NCBI GenBank assembly: GCA_027858795.1
Contig: JAQICF010000095.1
Coordinates: forward strand, 1-22,430
DNA: 22,430 nt
DNA from: Candidatus Delongbacteria bacterium
Lineage (GTDB): Bacteria; Delongbacteria; UBA4055
Direction: 5' to 3'
Shown: positions 7,701 through 14,510 of the stretch, one piece after another
Position numbering within the stretch: position 1 is the stretch's first letter
Layout: every line of letters begins with the position of its first letter
Made by a program: the position numbers and the translations under genes
Notes under the pieces: model-generated
The model's database searches: none
Told to the model about the DNA's origin: nothing
What the model saw: only the letters and a program-made list of their open reading frames with translations

Positions 7701-8479
7701 TAACTTTGGGTAAACGGTTTAAAGATTATTTGGCATTATTTAGATTGTATACAAAGTATATCAATTTCTTAATATCATCAGGGAGATGGAGAGATGTTGA
7801 AATAAACATTATGTTTGCATTGAATTTAATCCACAAAATACCCAATAAGGATGAGATAAAAAGATTCATTGTTACGATTGCTTACTACCATTATATAATC
7901 AAAGACCCTGATGGATACTTCATAATAATAAAACAAATAACCCGTTTGAATCCCCAGATAGAGAACTCAGCTTCAATATCAAAGCTTTTAAAACATGCTT
8001 CGATGTTATTTTCTCTTTACACTCAGGATACAATACAAGAATTATTTGAAGAATTTGAAAATATAAATAATAGAAGAATAAGAACATTGTTTTTATTGAA
8101 ATATTTAAATATGCAGTTGAGTAACGGATCTAAAGAGAATATGGAACAGATATTAGAAAGGATCTCAGATCTAAAATATTATTATGTTGATCATCCGTCA
8201 TGTTATGAATACATTACTGTATTAGAGTATCTACTTAAAGAAGATTATGTTAGAGCAATGAAAGTTACTGTAAAGTTAGGTAAAGAAAATTATGGAAAAG
8301 GCTATATATTTGATAGTTATTTTCCAATACTATCCTCATACTTTTATTTTAAAAACAAATCATTGTACAGAAATGCTGAGTTCTTTGAAGAAAAATTAAA
8401 TAAATTAACTGCTAAATTATTACTTAGTATGTCATTTGACAAAAGAGAAAATTTTCAAAATAAATATTGGGTATTTTAG
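4715..8479 (+). CDS. Large Ser/Thr protein kinase fused to a STAND-like NTPase and helical repeats
   Basis: Predicted cytosolic signalling protein of 1254 residues with no membrane segment. Residues 11-275 are a Hanks-type kinase: glycine loop GEGGMGNVY, K40, catalytic HFDIKTDN at 130-137 (D132), DFG 154-156, APE 176-178. Arg of the usual HRD is Phe, making it a non-RD kinase. Residues about 290-560 resemble the AAA/NACHT-like ATPase of PknK and related kinases. Its Walker A is degenerate (SENGNGRTQ 322-330, Arg328 at the lysine position) while a Walker B LMLDD (425-429) is intact. A winged-helix-like segment (about 585-690) and a long helical, TPR-like region follow to the end. No GAF, histidine kinase or DNA-binding output domain is evident. 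The start has only a weak purine-rich site (AAAGAAAG). Hsp20 and Lon follow at 33 and 15 bp, so it may sense or control protein-folding stress (inference). Confidence 0.88.
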   Translation: MKPGQTINDRYEILRLLGEGGMGNVYLVRDFVESRVIALKLIKEKFFSNKAIDRFKNEFKMVNQLSHPNIIKVYELDVYKKTDTYFFTMEYVEGKDLTTAYKALSYREKLEILLQIARGLNYIHNRHIVHFDIKTDNVFLLQDENGVYHAKIMDFGLANLLEDFSGKVRGTLVYIAPEIMMKKEVDYRADLYSLGMVIYYIFSDRLPFEECKTVKEIVTRKLEESFRNEEQFISIKENFVKNLIKDLCSARKEERIHSAQQLILYLETALEMNIREEEERITAIFNNDFYDKDNLIGNLQDEYLNFCLRKEKRVGMFNIIISENGNGRTQLLETFNVKAQMNRVPSLFITVEKEENLVNIFFRKLIFGFIGFLEKNEKSKNIFILANKLIDSEGFFVQDQDLVFKIRNILKEIFENISTKQSVVLMLDDINNLNETDKELLSYFLTLAVTAPVFLMVTIDIDDLNSSECRLQQYEDVFYLIPPKKYYLENLQEDKVTDYLSFILKTDKKNIDQTIAPYIMKESNGNLFLIKSYLEFLFSHEYLLKKKDKFVFTYPEQITYHSKIVDIYQARFSNLSNNEKFIFLFIAGKYDKGASLDKIKAIFSIKDLDDIIANLLRMNLIDSTVKRGKSYYKIKNENFSKVIKTFSTDDREHFYDKLVDYYVKKKDSSLITYTYCLIKSSAEVKDKKKQLKETIDYCRENSLNSDRKNLLIFEYKNFKLRNTTRIEILTELYLLLISIGSFEEAFVYYNELLKKLKLDENSYEYAVILADSVCFSRSKVSLHKKSENLKKSAHILAKSSHFDLYLTVLYKRLTFLVRSGRIQVCKNVINHELKRYKNNFDLETKKKLKDMLKYFENASKIQRSEIYLKLVHVYKYLEADFVYPEERADLLLIIILDLIVSKNNQRAMSLIESYLYENTLKLNKVNELSLLYIYANLMFKYGKLKKAFKLYSEIEQISVKKTVGNNILTVLTDKLEVMTNMRKSANKVDNEFDKAITLGKRFKDYLALFRLYTKYINFLISSGRWRDVEINIMFALNLIHKIPNKDEIKRFIVTIAYYHYIIKDPDGYFIIIKQITRLNPQIENSASISKLLKHASMLFSLYTQDTIQELFEEFENINNRRIRTLFLLKYLNMQLSNGSKENMEQILERISDLKYYYVDHPSCYEYITVLEYLLKEDYVRAMKVTVKLGKENYGKGYIFDSYFPILSSYFYFKNKSLYRNAEFFEEKLNKLTAKLLLSMSFDKRENFQNKYWVF

Positions 8480-8512
8480 TATTGTTGACATTATAAAACG
8501 GAGGTATTTAGA

Positions 8513-8917
8513 ATGAGTAAGTTTAAGAAAAAATTGGAAAAATATCATCTTACCAATATTCTTGATAATTCGGACGAATACCAGTATCTGAGTAATCATA
8601 AATCATTTTCTTGTGACGGAAGCTTAGGATGGAAACCTAGAACGGATGTATATGAAAATAATGAAGAATTAATTATCATTCTAGAGTTATCATTCGTTGA
8701 TCCTGAACATATAGAGATCGAGTATGACGAGGAGTTCATAGTTGTCCGAGGTAGTCGAAATGAAGACGAATTTTTAACTAAAAGTCATTTCTACAAAATG
8801 GAAATTGATTTTGGCCCATTTGAAAAAATAATAAACCTCCCTTTCAAGGTTGATTTTAATAGTTTGGAAAAGATTTATGAAAAAGGGTTTTTCATTATAA
8901 AAATAAAAAAAATGTAG
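8513..8917 (+). CDS. Small heat-shock protein, Hsp20/alpha-crystallin family, short C-terminus
   Basis: A 134-residue ATP-independent holdase that would bind unfolding proteins in the cytosol. The N-terminal arm (1-40) is charged. The alpha-crystallin domain starts near WKPRTDVYENNEEL and includes IEIEYDEEFIVVRGSR, FEKIINLPFKVD and the end motif YEKGFFIIKIKK, where GFF stands for the family's GVL. The protein stops right after this last beta strand, so the usual C-terminal tail with the I-x-I motif that locks oligomers together is missing. The start is clear: GGAGG at 8500-8504 sits 8 bases before ATG. It lies between the large kinase and lon with short gaps and is probably co-transcribed, a sensible pairing because holdase clients can be passed to Lon. 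No CIRCE-like inverted repeat was seen ahead of it. Confidence 0.88.
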   Translation: MSKFKKKLEKYHLTNILDNSDEYQYLSNHKSFSCDGSLGWKPRTDVYENNEELIIILELSFVDPEHIEIEYDEEFIVVRGSRNEDEFLTKSHFYKMEIDFGPFEKIINLPFKVDFNSLEKIYEKGFFIIKIKKM

Positions 8918-8932
8918 TTTCTGGAGAAAATT

Positions 8933-11296
8933 ATGGCTAATACATCAAATATAAGAAATAAAAAAATGTTTTCTATCAATGAAGAATTACCAATTATTCC
9001 TTTGATGAATATGGTAGTATTTCCAAATGTTATAATGCCGTTGGTGGTCAACGACGCTAATCTTATAAAATTAATAAATGATAGTTTAAGTTCAAATAAG
9101 ATAGTTGGAATATTTGCAAATCAACCTGATGATGATGGGGGGTATCGAAATAAAGAGATCTATAGCATTGGTACTGCTGTTATAATACTTAAAATGTTTA
9201 GAAGTGATAATGATTCATCTGCAAGGTTACTCGTTCAAGGCCTTTCGAGAATAGAACTTAAAAAAGTATCACAAGAAGAACCATATATCATAGCAAAAAT
9301 AAAAGAACTCCCAGAAAAGAAGTCAAAAGGATTGAAATTAACAGCTCTTTTGCGAACGGTTACTGATACTTTTCTTGAAATAATTGATCTTTCTCATAAT
9401 TTACCGGATGAATTAAAAATAGCACTTTCAACGATAAAAAGTCCCTCCAAAATATCTGACTTTATTGCTTCTAACTTGAATATGAATATAAGCAAAAGAC
9501 AAAGTATTCTTGAAGAAGTAAATGTTGAGAATAGGCTGATTTTATTATCAACTTATTTAAACAAAGAATTGAAATTGCTTAAATTAACCTCAAAGATCCA
9601 AGAGGATGTCGAGGAGGAATTAGAAAAAGATCAGAGAGATTATTATTTACGTGAGCAATTGAGGGCGATTAAAAGAGAATTAGGAGAAACTGACGATGAA
9701 GCACAGGAGTTAGAGGATCTTCAAAAGAAACTGATTAAGAAAAAATTACCTAAAATTGCGATGACTGCTGCAAAGAGAGAATTAAAAAGATTAAATAGAA
9801 TGCCTTCAGCATCAAGTGAATATACAGTTGCAATGACCTATTTAGATTGGTTGCTTGATCTACCTTGGAACGAGGAAGTAAAAACTAAAATAGATATCAA
9901 TAAAGCACAAAAGATATTGGATGAAGACCATTACGGTCTAAAAGATATAAAGGAAAGAGTTCTTGAATATATGGCAGTAAAACAACTGACAGATGATTCA
10001 AGAGGAAGCATATTATGCCTCACAGGTCCTCCGGGAACAGGAAAAACATCTATCGGAAAATCAATTGCAAGGGCAATGGGAAGAAAATTTGTAAGAGCAT
10101 CTCTGGGTGGAGTGAGGGATGAAGCAGAGATAAGGGGCCATAGAAGAACATATATTGGTTCAATGCCCGGAATTATAATAAAGCATTTGAGACAAGCCGG
10201 TGTTAAGAATCCTGTTATGATGCTTGATGAGATAGATAAATTAGGAATAAGCAACCAGGGAGATCCTGCATCAGCATTGTTAGAAGCTTTAGATCCTGAA
10301 CAGAACAATAACTTCATCGATCATTATCTTGATGTACCGTTCGATCTATCTAAGGTAATGTTCATTATGACAGCAAATTATCCGGAATATATACCTGCTC
10401 CATTATTAGACAGGATGGAGATGATAGAATTTCCAAGTTATATTATCCAGGAAAAAGTGGCAATTGCTAAGAATTACATAGTCAAAAGACAAATTAAGCA
10501 AAACGGCCTAACAAAAAAAGATATTACGTTTACAAATAAAGCTATTGAATTCATTATACAGAACTATACCCGGGAAGCCGGAGTAAGAAGATTAGAGCAA
10601 AGGATAGAGAAGATCTGTAGAAAAGTAGCTATGATAAAGGCGAAAGGTAAGAAAACATCCGTTAAAGTAGGTGTGGAAAAAGTTATGGAATTTTTGGGTA
10701 ATAAGTATATAGTACCTGAAATGGCAAACAGGAAAAATGAGATCGGGATCTGTACAGGATTAGCATGGTCACCTTCAGGTGGGTCTATTTTGTTCATAGA
10801 AGCAAATTTAATGAATGGATCTGACAGAGTTAAGATCACAGGGCAGTTAGGTGAAGTAATGAGAGAATCCGCGGAACTAGCAATAAGTTATATGAAAGCA
10901 AATGCAGGTAAACTAGGGATCGATCTAAAAAAATATAACAAGTATGATCTTCATATTCATGTTCCTGATGGAGCAACTCCGAAAGATGGACCATCAGCAG
11001 GCTTAGCAATAACAACTGCAATAATCTCACTTTTCACTAAGATCCCAATCAGGAAAGATTTTGCAATGACAGGAGAGATATCCCTTCATGGTAAAGCAAT
11101 GGAGATCGGCGGGTTAAGGGAAAAGATCATTGCAGCGGAAAAAGCTGGAATTAAAAATATTATAATACCAAAGGATAACATCAAGGATCTCTCAGATATA
11201 CCTGAGGAAGTAATAAAAAATTTAACTATTCATGGCGTAGAGCATATAACTGAAGTCCTTAAATTAGCACTTACTAGAAAAATTAAAAACAAGTAA
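8933..11296 (+). CDS. lon: ATP-dependent protease La (Lon)
   Basis: Homohexameric AAA+ serine protease, 787 residues, the usual length for bacterial LonA. It degrades damaged and regulatory proteins in the cytosol. In order: LON substrate-binding domain (about 20-220) starting ELPIIPLMNMVVFPNV, coiled-coil and helical linker with YYLREQLRAIKRELGE, AAA+ module with Walker A GPPGTGKT (365-372) and the VMMLDEIDK Walker B, then the protease domain with catalytic dyad S688 in PKDGPSAG and K731 in GGLREK. All key residues are intact. Start ATG at 8933 has GGAGA upstream at 8923-8927. The gene is last in the kinase-hsp20-lon unit and is followed by a terminator. No heat-shock promoter is visible directly ahead of it, so expression probably depends on a promoter upstream of the kinase or inside it. 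Confidence 0.97.
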   Translation: MANTSNIRNKKMFSINEELPIIPLMNMVVFPNVIMPLVVNDANLIKLINDSLSSNKIVGIFANQPDDDGGYRNKEIYSIGTAVIILKMFRSDNDSSARLLVQGLSRIELKKVSQEEPYIIAKIKELPEKKSKGLKLTALLRTVTDTFLEIIDLSHNLPDELKIALSTIKSPSKISDFIASNLNMNISKRQSILEEVNVENRLILLSTYLNKELKLLKLTSKIQEDVEEELEKDQRDYYLREQLRAIKRELGETDDEAQELEDLQKKLIKKKLPKIAMTAAKRELKRLNRMPSASSEYTVAMTYLDWLLDLPWNEEVKTKIDINKAQKILDEDHYGLKDIKERVLEYMAVKQLTDDSRGSILCLTGPPGTGKTSIGKSIARAMGRKFVRASLGGVRDEAEIRGHRRTYIGSMPGIIIKHLRQAGVKNPVMMLDEIDKLGISNQGDPASALLEALDPEQNNNFIDHYLDVPFDLSKVMFIMTANYPEYIPAPLLDRMEMIEFPSYIIQEKVAIAKNYIVKRQIKQNGLTKKDITFTNKAIEFIIQNYTREAGVRRLEQRIEKICRKVAMIKAKGKKTSVKVGVEKVMEFLGNKYIVPEMANRKNEIGICTGLAWSPSGGSILFIEANLMNGSDRVKITGQLGEVMRESAELAISYMKANAGKLGIDLKKYNKYDLHIHVPDGATPKDGPSAGLAITTAIISLFTKIPIRKDFAMTGEISLHGKAMEIGGLREKIIAAEKAGIKNIIIPKDNIKDLSDIPEEVIKNLTIHGVEHITEVLKLALTRKIKNK

Positions 11297-11305
11297 AATT
11301 GTAAT

Positions 11306-11343
11306 AAATTAGATTTTTAGTTAATTAAAATATCTAATTTTTT
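11306..11343 (+). terminator. Rho-independent-like terminator after lon
   Basis: AAATTAGAT (11306-11314) pairs with ATCTAATTT (11332-11340). Beyond one mismatch three more base pairs form, and the arm runs into six T residues (11338-11343). The stem is AT-rich and therefore weak, but its place ten bases after the lon stop fits the end of the kinase-hsp20-lon transcript. Confidence 0.6.
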
Positions 11344-11413
11344 ACTTGCTTAAATATATATTTTGCAGTTTTTTTCTTACTCATTTGAAAATGAATGTTA
11401 AATGGAGATACAA

Positions 11414-12469
11414 ATGCGATCATTTATCGTAATGATTTTTATACTAACGACTATTTCTTTATGTGCAGATGCTTGTTCTGATCTAAAAAAAGCGTATGAC
11501 AAAAAGATCCAGGAATGGAAAGATATTGAAACAGAAATGAAAAATGATGAAACTTCAAAAAAACGATATGATGAGTTATTACCCCAATACAATAAAAAAT
11601 GGGAAGAAGCTCAAAAATTAAAAGGTGAATTAAAGCAATGTGATGAAGAATCAAAGAACGAGCATAAAGCTTTTTATAACAAAGGTATTAATCTCAAAAA
11701 AGATAAAAAATATGAAGATGCGCTGATCCAATTTCAAGAAGCATTGAAAATCGAAAAAGATTTTGAAGATGCATTTAATCAAATTTGCTTGGTGTATATA
11801 GAACTTGGTCAATTTACAGAATTTAATAAAGCTATTGAAAAGATTAAAGATAAGAAAACTATAGGTAAACTTTATCATGCTGCCGGTAAGAAAGTAATAC
11901 ATTCTCAACCTGATATTGCTATTAAATACTACAAGAGTATGGCTAAAGTATACAAGCCTGAAAAAGCATATTATTTAATAGCAGGCATTTATATAACAAA
12001 GAAAGATGATCCCAAAACAGCAATTGCATACTATCAAAAAGCTCTCAAGCTTGATCCTAAAGAACATAAGATTTATAATGCTCTAGGTGCTACCATCGTA
12101 GAATTGTCTGGCAAAACAACTAATAAAGTTGAAAAGGATAAGCTTTTAGATGAAGCTGCTTCAGTTTTCTTGAAAGGTGTTAAACTAGGAAAGAAAAGAT
12201 ATAGAAAATATTATGAAATTTGTATTAGACTTGCTCAGATCTATAATTTACAGGGTAGAGCATCAAGTGCACTTGAATATGCTGATCTTGCGATAAAATA
12301 CAATAAAGATAAAAAATATAGTTTAGCTCACCTTGAGAGAGGTATCGCATTGGTAAAGATGAGAAGATATGGAGAGGCTAAGCGAATGTTCGATATAGCG
12401 CAGCAAGATTTTCAAACAAAAAATTCAGTGAAATACTGGCTTGGTGAAATAAAGAAAAGAAAGAAATAA
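11414..12469 (+). CDS. Secreted tetratricopeptide-repeat protein, function unknown
   Basis: 351 residues from the ATG at 11414. This start is preferred over the in-frame ATG at 11402 because GGAGA (11404-11408) lies 5 bases before 11414 and overlaps the earlier ATG. The protein opens with a hydrophobic signal sequence (MRSFIVMIFILTTISL) and a likely signal-peptidase I site after ADA (residue 20). A charged helical, probably coiled-coil region follows (about 22-80), then TPR-like repeats from about 85 to the end, for example NKGINLKKDKKYEDALIQF and AIAYYQKALKLDPKE. The mature form has Cys21 and Cys76 at the two ends of the coiled coil and could form a disulfide. It probably sits in the periplasm as a protein-interaction scaffold. 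The gene lies between a terminator upstream and 125 bp of non-coding DNA downstream. No specific family was recognised. Confidence 0.82.
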   Translation: MRSFIVMIFILTTISLCADACSDLKKAYDKKIQEWKDIETEMKNDETSKKRYDELLPQYNKKWEEAQKLKGELKQCDEESKNEHKAFYNKGINLKKDKKYEDALIQFQEALKIEKDFEDAFNQICLVYIELGQFTEFNKAIEKIKDKKTIGKLYHAAGKKVIHSQPDIAIKYYKSMAKVYKPEKAYYLIAGIYITKKDDPKTAIAYYQKALKLDPKEHKIYNALGATIVELSGKTTNKVEKDKLLDEAASVFLKGVKLGKKRYRKYYEICIRLAQIYNLQGRASSALEYADLAIKYNKDKKYSLAHLERGIALVKMRRYGEAKRMFDIAQQDFQTKNSVKYWLGEIKKRKK

Positions 12470-12515
12470 TCTTGTTTCTTGAAATTTCTAAGTTATCAAG
12501 ATAGAATAATAATCA

Positions 12516-12543
12516 TTGATTTTTTGATGATATTAATTATATT
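12516..12543 (+). promoter_or_regulatory. Candidate sigma70-like promoter for the lipoprotein gene
   Basis: TTGATT (12516-12521) and TATATT (12538-12543) are spaced 16 bases apart, about 50 bases before the lipoprotein start. Such matches arise easily by chance in AT-rich DNA. It is listed because the gene sits alone, 125 bp from its upstream neighbour, and needs its own start or read-through. Confidence 0.28.
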
Positions 12544-12594
12544 ACTCATAGATTAAACGCTAACACTACATACCTTAACTTTAAGGGGAATAAT

Positions 12595-13554
12595 ATGAAA
12601 AATATTTTATTAATGATTTTTATGGCACTAATATTGTTTGGATGTGTTACTGCAAAGAAGTCTAGAAAAGATGAGATCAGGCGTGCAGGAAGAGAAAGGA
12701 TTGAACAAGAAACATCAATTGAAGAGTACAAGGTTGATGAGAATGGCAAAGAATACTATTCAGAAAAAGTTGAGCCACATTATTCTAAATTTCGCTGGAT
12801 AAAGAACAGAAAAGCGCCTGTTTATAGAGATCAAAGCAAATTTGCGGATCCTGTTACATATATATACTCACATGAATTTGTTGAGATCGTTGATGGTAGA
12901 TTAGGTCTTGAACTTACTAGGATAAGAGTATTTAACAAGACAAGAGGTTATATTGAAGGTTATACTAAGAATAAGTTTTTATTCTCTGTAGATTATTATA
13001 GTGAACCTTATGAATTAACTGAGATGGAGATACTAAGAAGAAAAGAAATCGCTGAGAAGAAACGATTAAGAGAAGATGAAAGAGATAGAAAAATATTAGA
13101 GATCCAAAAAGAGAAAGAATATAATCAGGCTTTAATATTAGCAAGAGATGATGCAAAGATCGTAATGAAGATGAACTATAACGAATTAACAGCATATTTT
13201 AAGGGTATATATACTGAAGATGCAATTTATACTCAGAATGCTAAAAATACTCTTAAATTCTCAGGCAAGGGAGTTTCAATTTATTTTACAATGACTGAAG
13301 GTCAAATATCTGGAATTCATGCTATAAACAATCAAGATGGTTTCTCAATAGAAGGAGCAAATGTATTACTTCTTGAATTACTTGGTGAAATATTCTATTC
13401 AGTTGAGGATGTTGAGAATATAAATAAATATATTCTGAAGAAAACTGGAGTTTTTGAGAGAAGTGAATATCCAATGAGTGTGAAATTTGATAATAGTAAA
13501 GAAAATCCTATTATTGAGTTGACAATAGGTGATTTCTCAGGAATCGAGAAATAA
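12595..13554 (+). CDS. Predicted lipoprotein of unknown function
   Basis: 319 residues. The N-terminus MKNILLMIFMALILFGC is a type II signal peptide with lipobox LFGC, so Cys17 would be lipidated and the protein anchored to a membrane facing the periplasm. Next come a charged stretch (18-55) and a compact beta-rich segment (about 63-130) that begins FRWIKNRKAPVYRDQ. This could be an SH3-like domain, by pattern only. A strongly charged alpha-helical segment (about 140-180) is full of Arg, Lys and Glu. A C-terminal alpha/beta domain (about 185-319) contains FSGKGVSIYFTMTEGQISG. The start is supported by AAGGGG at 12583-12588. No enzymatic motif was found and no known family was recognised. It follows the secreted TPR gene on the same strand, so the two may be envelope partners. 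A hairpin terminator lies 21 bases after its stop. Confidence 0.8.
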   Translation: MKNILLMIFMALILFGCVTAKKSRKDEIRRAGRERIEQETSIEEYKVDENGKEYYSEKVEPHYSKFRWIKNRKAPVYRDQSKFADPVTYIYSHEFVEIVDGRLGLELTRIRVFNKTRGYIEGYTKNKFLFSVDYYSEPYELTEMEILRRKEIAEKKRLREDERDRKILEIQKEKEYNQALILARDDAKIVMKMNYNELTAYFKGIYTEDAIYTQNAKNTLKFSGKGVSIYFTMTEGQISGIHAINNQDGFSIEGANVLLLELLGEIFYSVEDVENINKYILKKTGVFERSEYPMSVKFDNSKENPIIELTIGDFSGIEK

Positions 13555-13563
13555 ATAATTCAA

Positions 13564-13569
13564 TATAAT
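13564..13569 (+). promoter_or_regulatory. Perfect TATAAT -10 box ahead of smpB
   Basis: TATAAT lies just after the lipoprotein stop. A transcript starting 6-7 bases later would begin exactly at the hairpin 13576-13604 and lead into smpB. No good -35 hexamer sits 16-18 bases upstream; a TTGACA at 13519-13524 is too far away (39 bases). Only the -10 match is clear. Confidence 0.3.
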
Positions 13570-13575
13570 CTTATT

Positions 13576-13604
13576 AAAAAGGCACATCTAAGATGTGTCT
13601 TTTT
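13576..13604 (+). terminator. Terminator hairpin after the lipoprotein gene, abutting smpB
   Basis: A 13-bp stem with one G-T pair, AAAAAGGCACATC (13576-13588) with GATGTGTCTTTTT (13592-13604), and a three-base loop. The A-tract and T-tract make it a good bidirectional-type terminator. It ends only 12 bases before the smpB start, so it is either the end of the lipoprotein transcript or a hairpin in the smpB leader, or both. Confidence 0.7.
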
Positions 13605-13616
13605 AGGATAGCGCAT

Positions 13617-14096
13617 ATGGCAAAAAATAAGAAAACTAAAATACCTGATAATACTCTAGCAAAAAACAAAAAGGCTTTTCATGATTATGAGATATTAGAA
13701 CGTTATGAGGCTGGTATGGTTCTTGTGGGTAGTGAGGTAAAATCGATCAAGCAAGGTCGTATATCTCTCAAGGAAAGTTATTGCAAGTTTATTGATAATC
13801 AGTTATTTGTAATTGGAATGCATGTATCAGAATTTAAAAATGCAAATATGAATAATCATGATATAACACGAAACAGGAAACTCTTACTTCATAAGCGAGA
13901 GTTGCATAAGCTTAGTGTTAAATTGCAGAATACAGGTCTGACTGTTATTCCTTTAAAAGTATATAAAGTTAGGCATTTGATAAAGATAGAGATAGGATTG
14001 TGTAAGGGTAAGAGGGAATATGAAAAAAGAGATTCTATTAAAGACAGAGAGAATAAAATTGAGTTAGATAGGGTTGCGAAAGCATTTAGAAACTAA
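13617..14096 (+). CDS. smpB: SsrA-binding protein SmpB
   Basis: 159-residue partner of tmRNA (SsrA) that brings it to stalled ribosomes for trans-translation in the cytosol. Family signatures: NKKAFHDYEILERYEAG, VGSEVKSIKQGRISLKESYC, HNPHR-like region NNHDITRNRKLLLHK, IPLKVYKVRHLIKIEIG, and a basic C-terminal tail with GKREYEKRDSIKDREN that in other species enters the mRNA channel. The frame is open to an ATG at 13593, but that codon lies inside the terminator stem. ATG 13617, preceded by AGGAT (13605-13609), gives the normal MAKNKK start and is chosen. No tmRNA gene was recognised in the window. Its job of rescuing stalled ribosomes fits the proteostasis theme of the lon region, and it ends at a bidirectional terminator facing the ribosome operon. 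Confidence 0.95.
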   Translation: MAKNKKTKIPDNTLAKNKKAFHDYEILERYEAGMVLVGSEVKSIKQGRISLKESYCKFIDNQLFVIGMHVSEFKNANMNNHDITRNRKLLLHKRELHKLSVKLQNTGLTVIPLKVYKVRHLIKIEIGLCKGKREYEKRDSIKDRENKIELDRVAKAFRN

Positions 14097-14128
14097 AAAA
14101 AAGGTGAGAATATTCTCACGTTTTTTTT
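14095..14128. terminator. Bidirectional terminator between convergent smpB and rplS
   Basis: The perfect palindrome GTGAGAATATTCTCAC (14104-14119) is flanked by eight A residues (14095-14102) and eight T residues (14121-14128), with a single G-G mismatch at the junction. It ends transcription in both directions, for smpB on the plus strand and for the ffh-rplS operon on the minus strand. The A-tract overlaps the smpB stop codon. Confidence 0.88.
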
Positions 14129-14142
14129 ATGTTAGCAGTAAT

Positions 14143-14496
14143 CTATGATCTACCTTTTCTTGCTTCTTTAATTCTTGCTGATTTACCTCTTCTCTGACGG
14201 AAGTAGAAAATTCTAGATCTTCTTACTTTACCTTCTTTAACTCTAACGATCTTATCGATCTGTGGAGAGTTAAGCGGTATAATTCTTTCAACACCTATAC
14301 CATTAGATATTTTTCTAATAGTAAAAGTTTTACCAACGCCTGTTCCTCTAACTTGAATAACAGTACCTGTAAAGAGCTGTATTCTCTCTTTAGTTCCCTC
14401 AACGATCTTTAGATGTACATCCAAAGTATCTCCTGAGTGAAATGCTGGTATGTCTTCACGAATCTGTTCTTGGTTCAGAGTATTAATGAAATCCAT
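14143..14496 (-). CDS. rplS: 50S ribosomal protein L19
   Basis: 117 residues, normal length for bL19, a protein at the interface of the two ribosomal subunits. Typical segments are present: FHSGDTLDVHLKIVEGTKER, QLFTGTVIQVRGTGVGKTFT, RKISNGIGVERIIPLNSP and a basic C-terminus ending KARKGRS-like (KEARKGRS). AGAGG lies 7 bases before the ATG. Last gene of the ffh-rpsP-rimM-trmD-rplS operon, 14 bp behind trmD, and followed by the shared bidirectional terminator. Confidence 0.97.
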   Translation of the reverse strand: MDFINTLNQEQIREDIPAFHSGDTLDVHLKIVEGTKERIQLFTGTVIQVRGTGVGKTFTIRKISNGIGVERIIPLNSPQIDKIVRVKEGKVRRSRIFYFRQRRGKSARIKEARKGRS

Positions 14497-14510
14497 TATA
14501 ATACCTCTTT

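Noticed and set aside
8485..8490. TTGACA ahead of hsp20 as a -35 element
   Set aside because: The matching -10 would fall on the hsp20 start codon and no TATAAT-like hexamer is there. Placement between the Shine-Dalgarno and the kinase stop suggests chance.
9931..10317. Open frame of 128 codons on the minus strand inside lon
   Set aside because: It is antisense to the conserved AAA+ region of lon, shows no recognisable domain and has no ribosome-binding site; it reflects lon codon use.
11402..11413. Earlier in-frame ATG for the secreted TPR protein
   Set aside because: It overlaps the GGAGA that serves the ATG at 11414, and starting later gives a cleaner signal peptide.
13593..13616. Eight extra N-terminal codons for SmpB from an upstream ATG
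   Set aside because: This ATG lies in the terminator stem without a Shine-Dalgarno. The ATG at 13617 has AGGAT upstream and gives the usual SmpB N-terminus.
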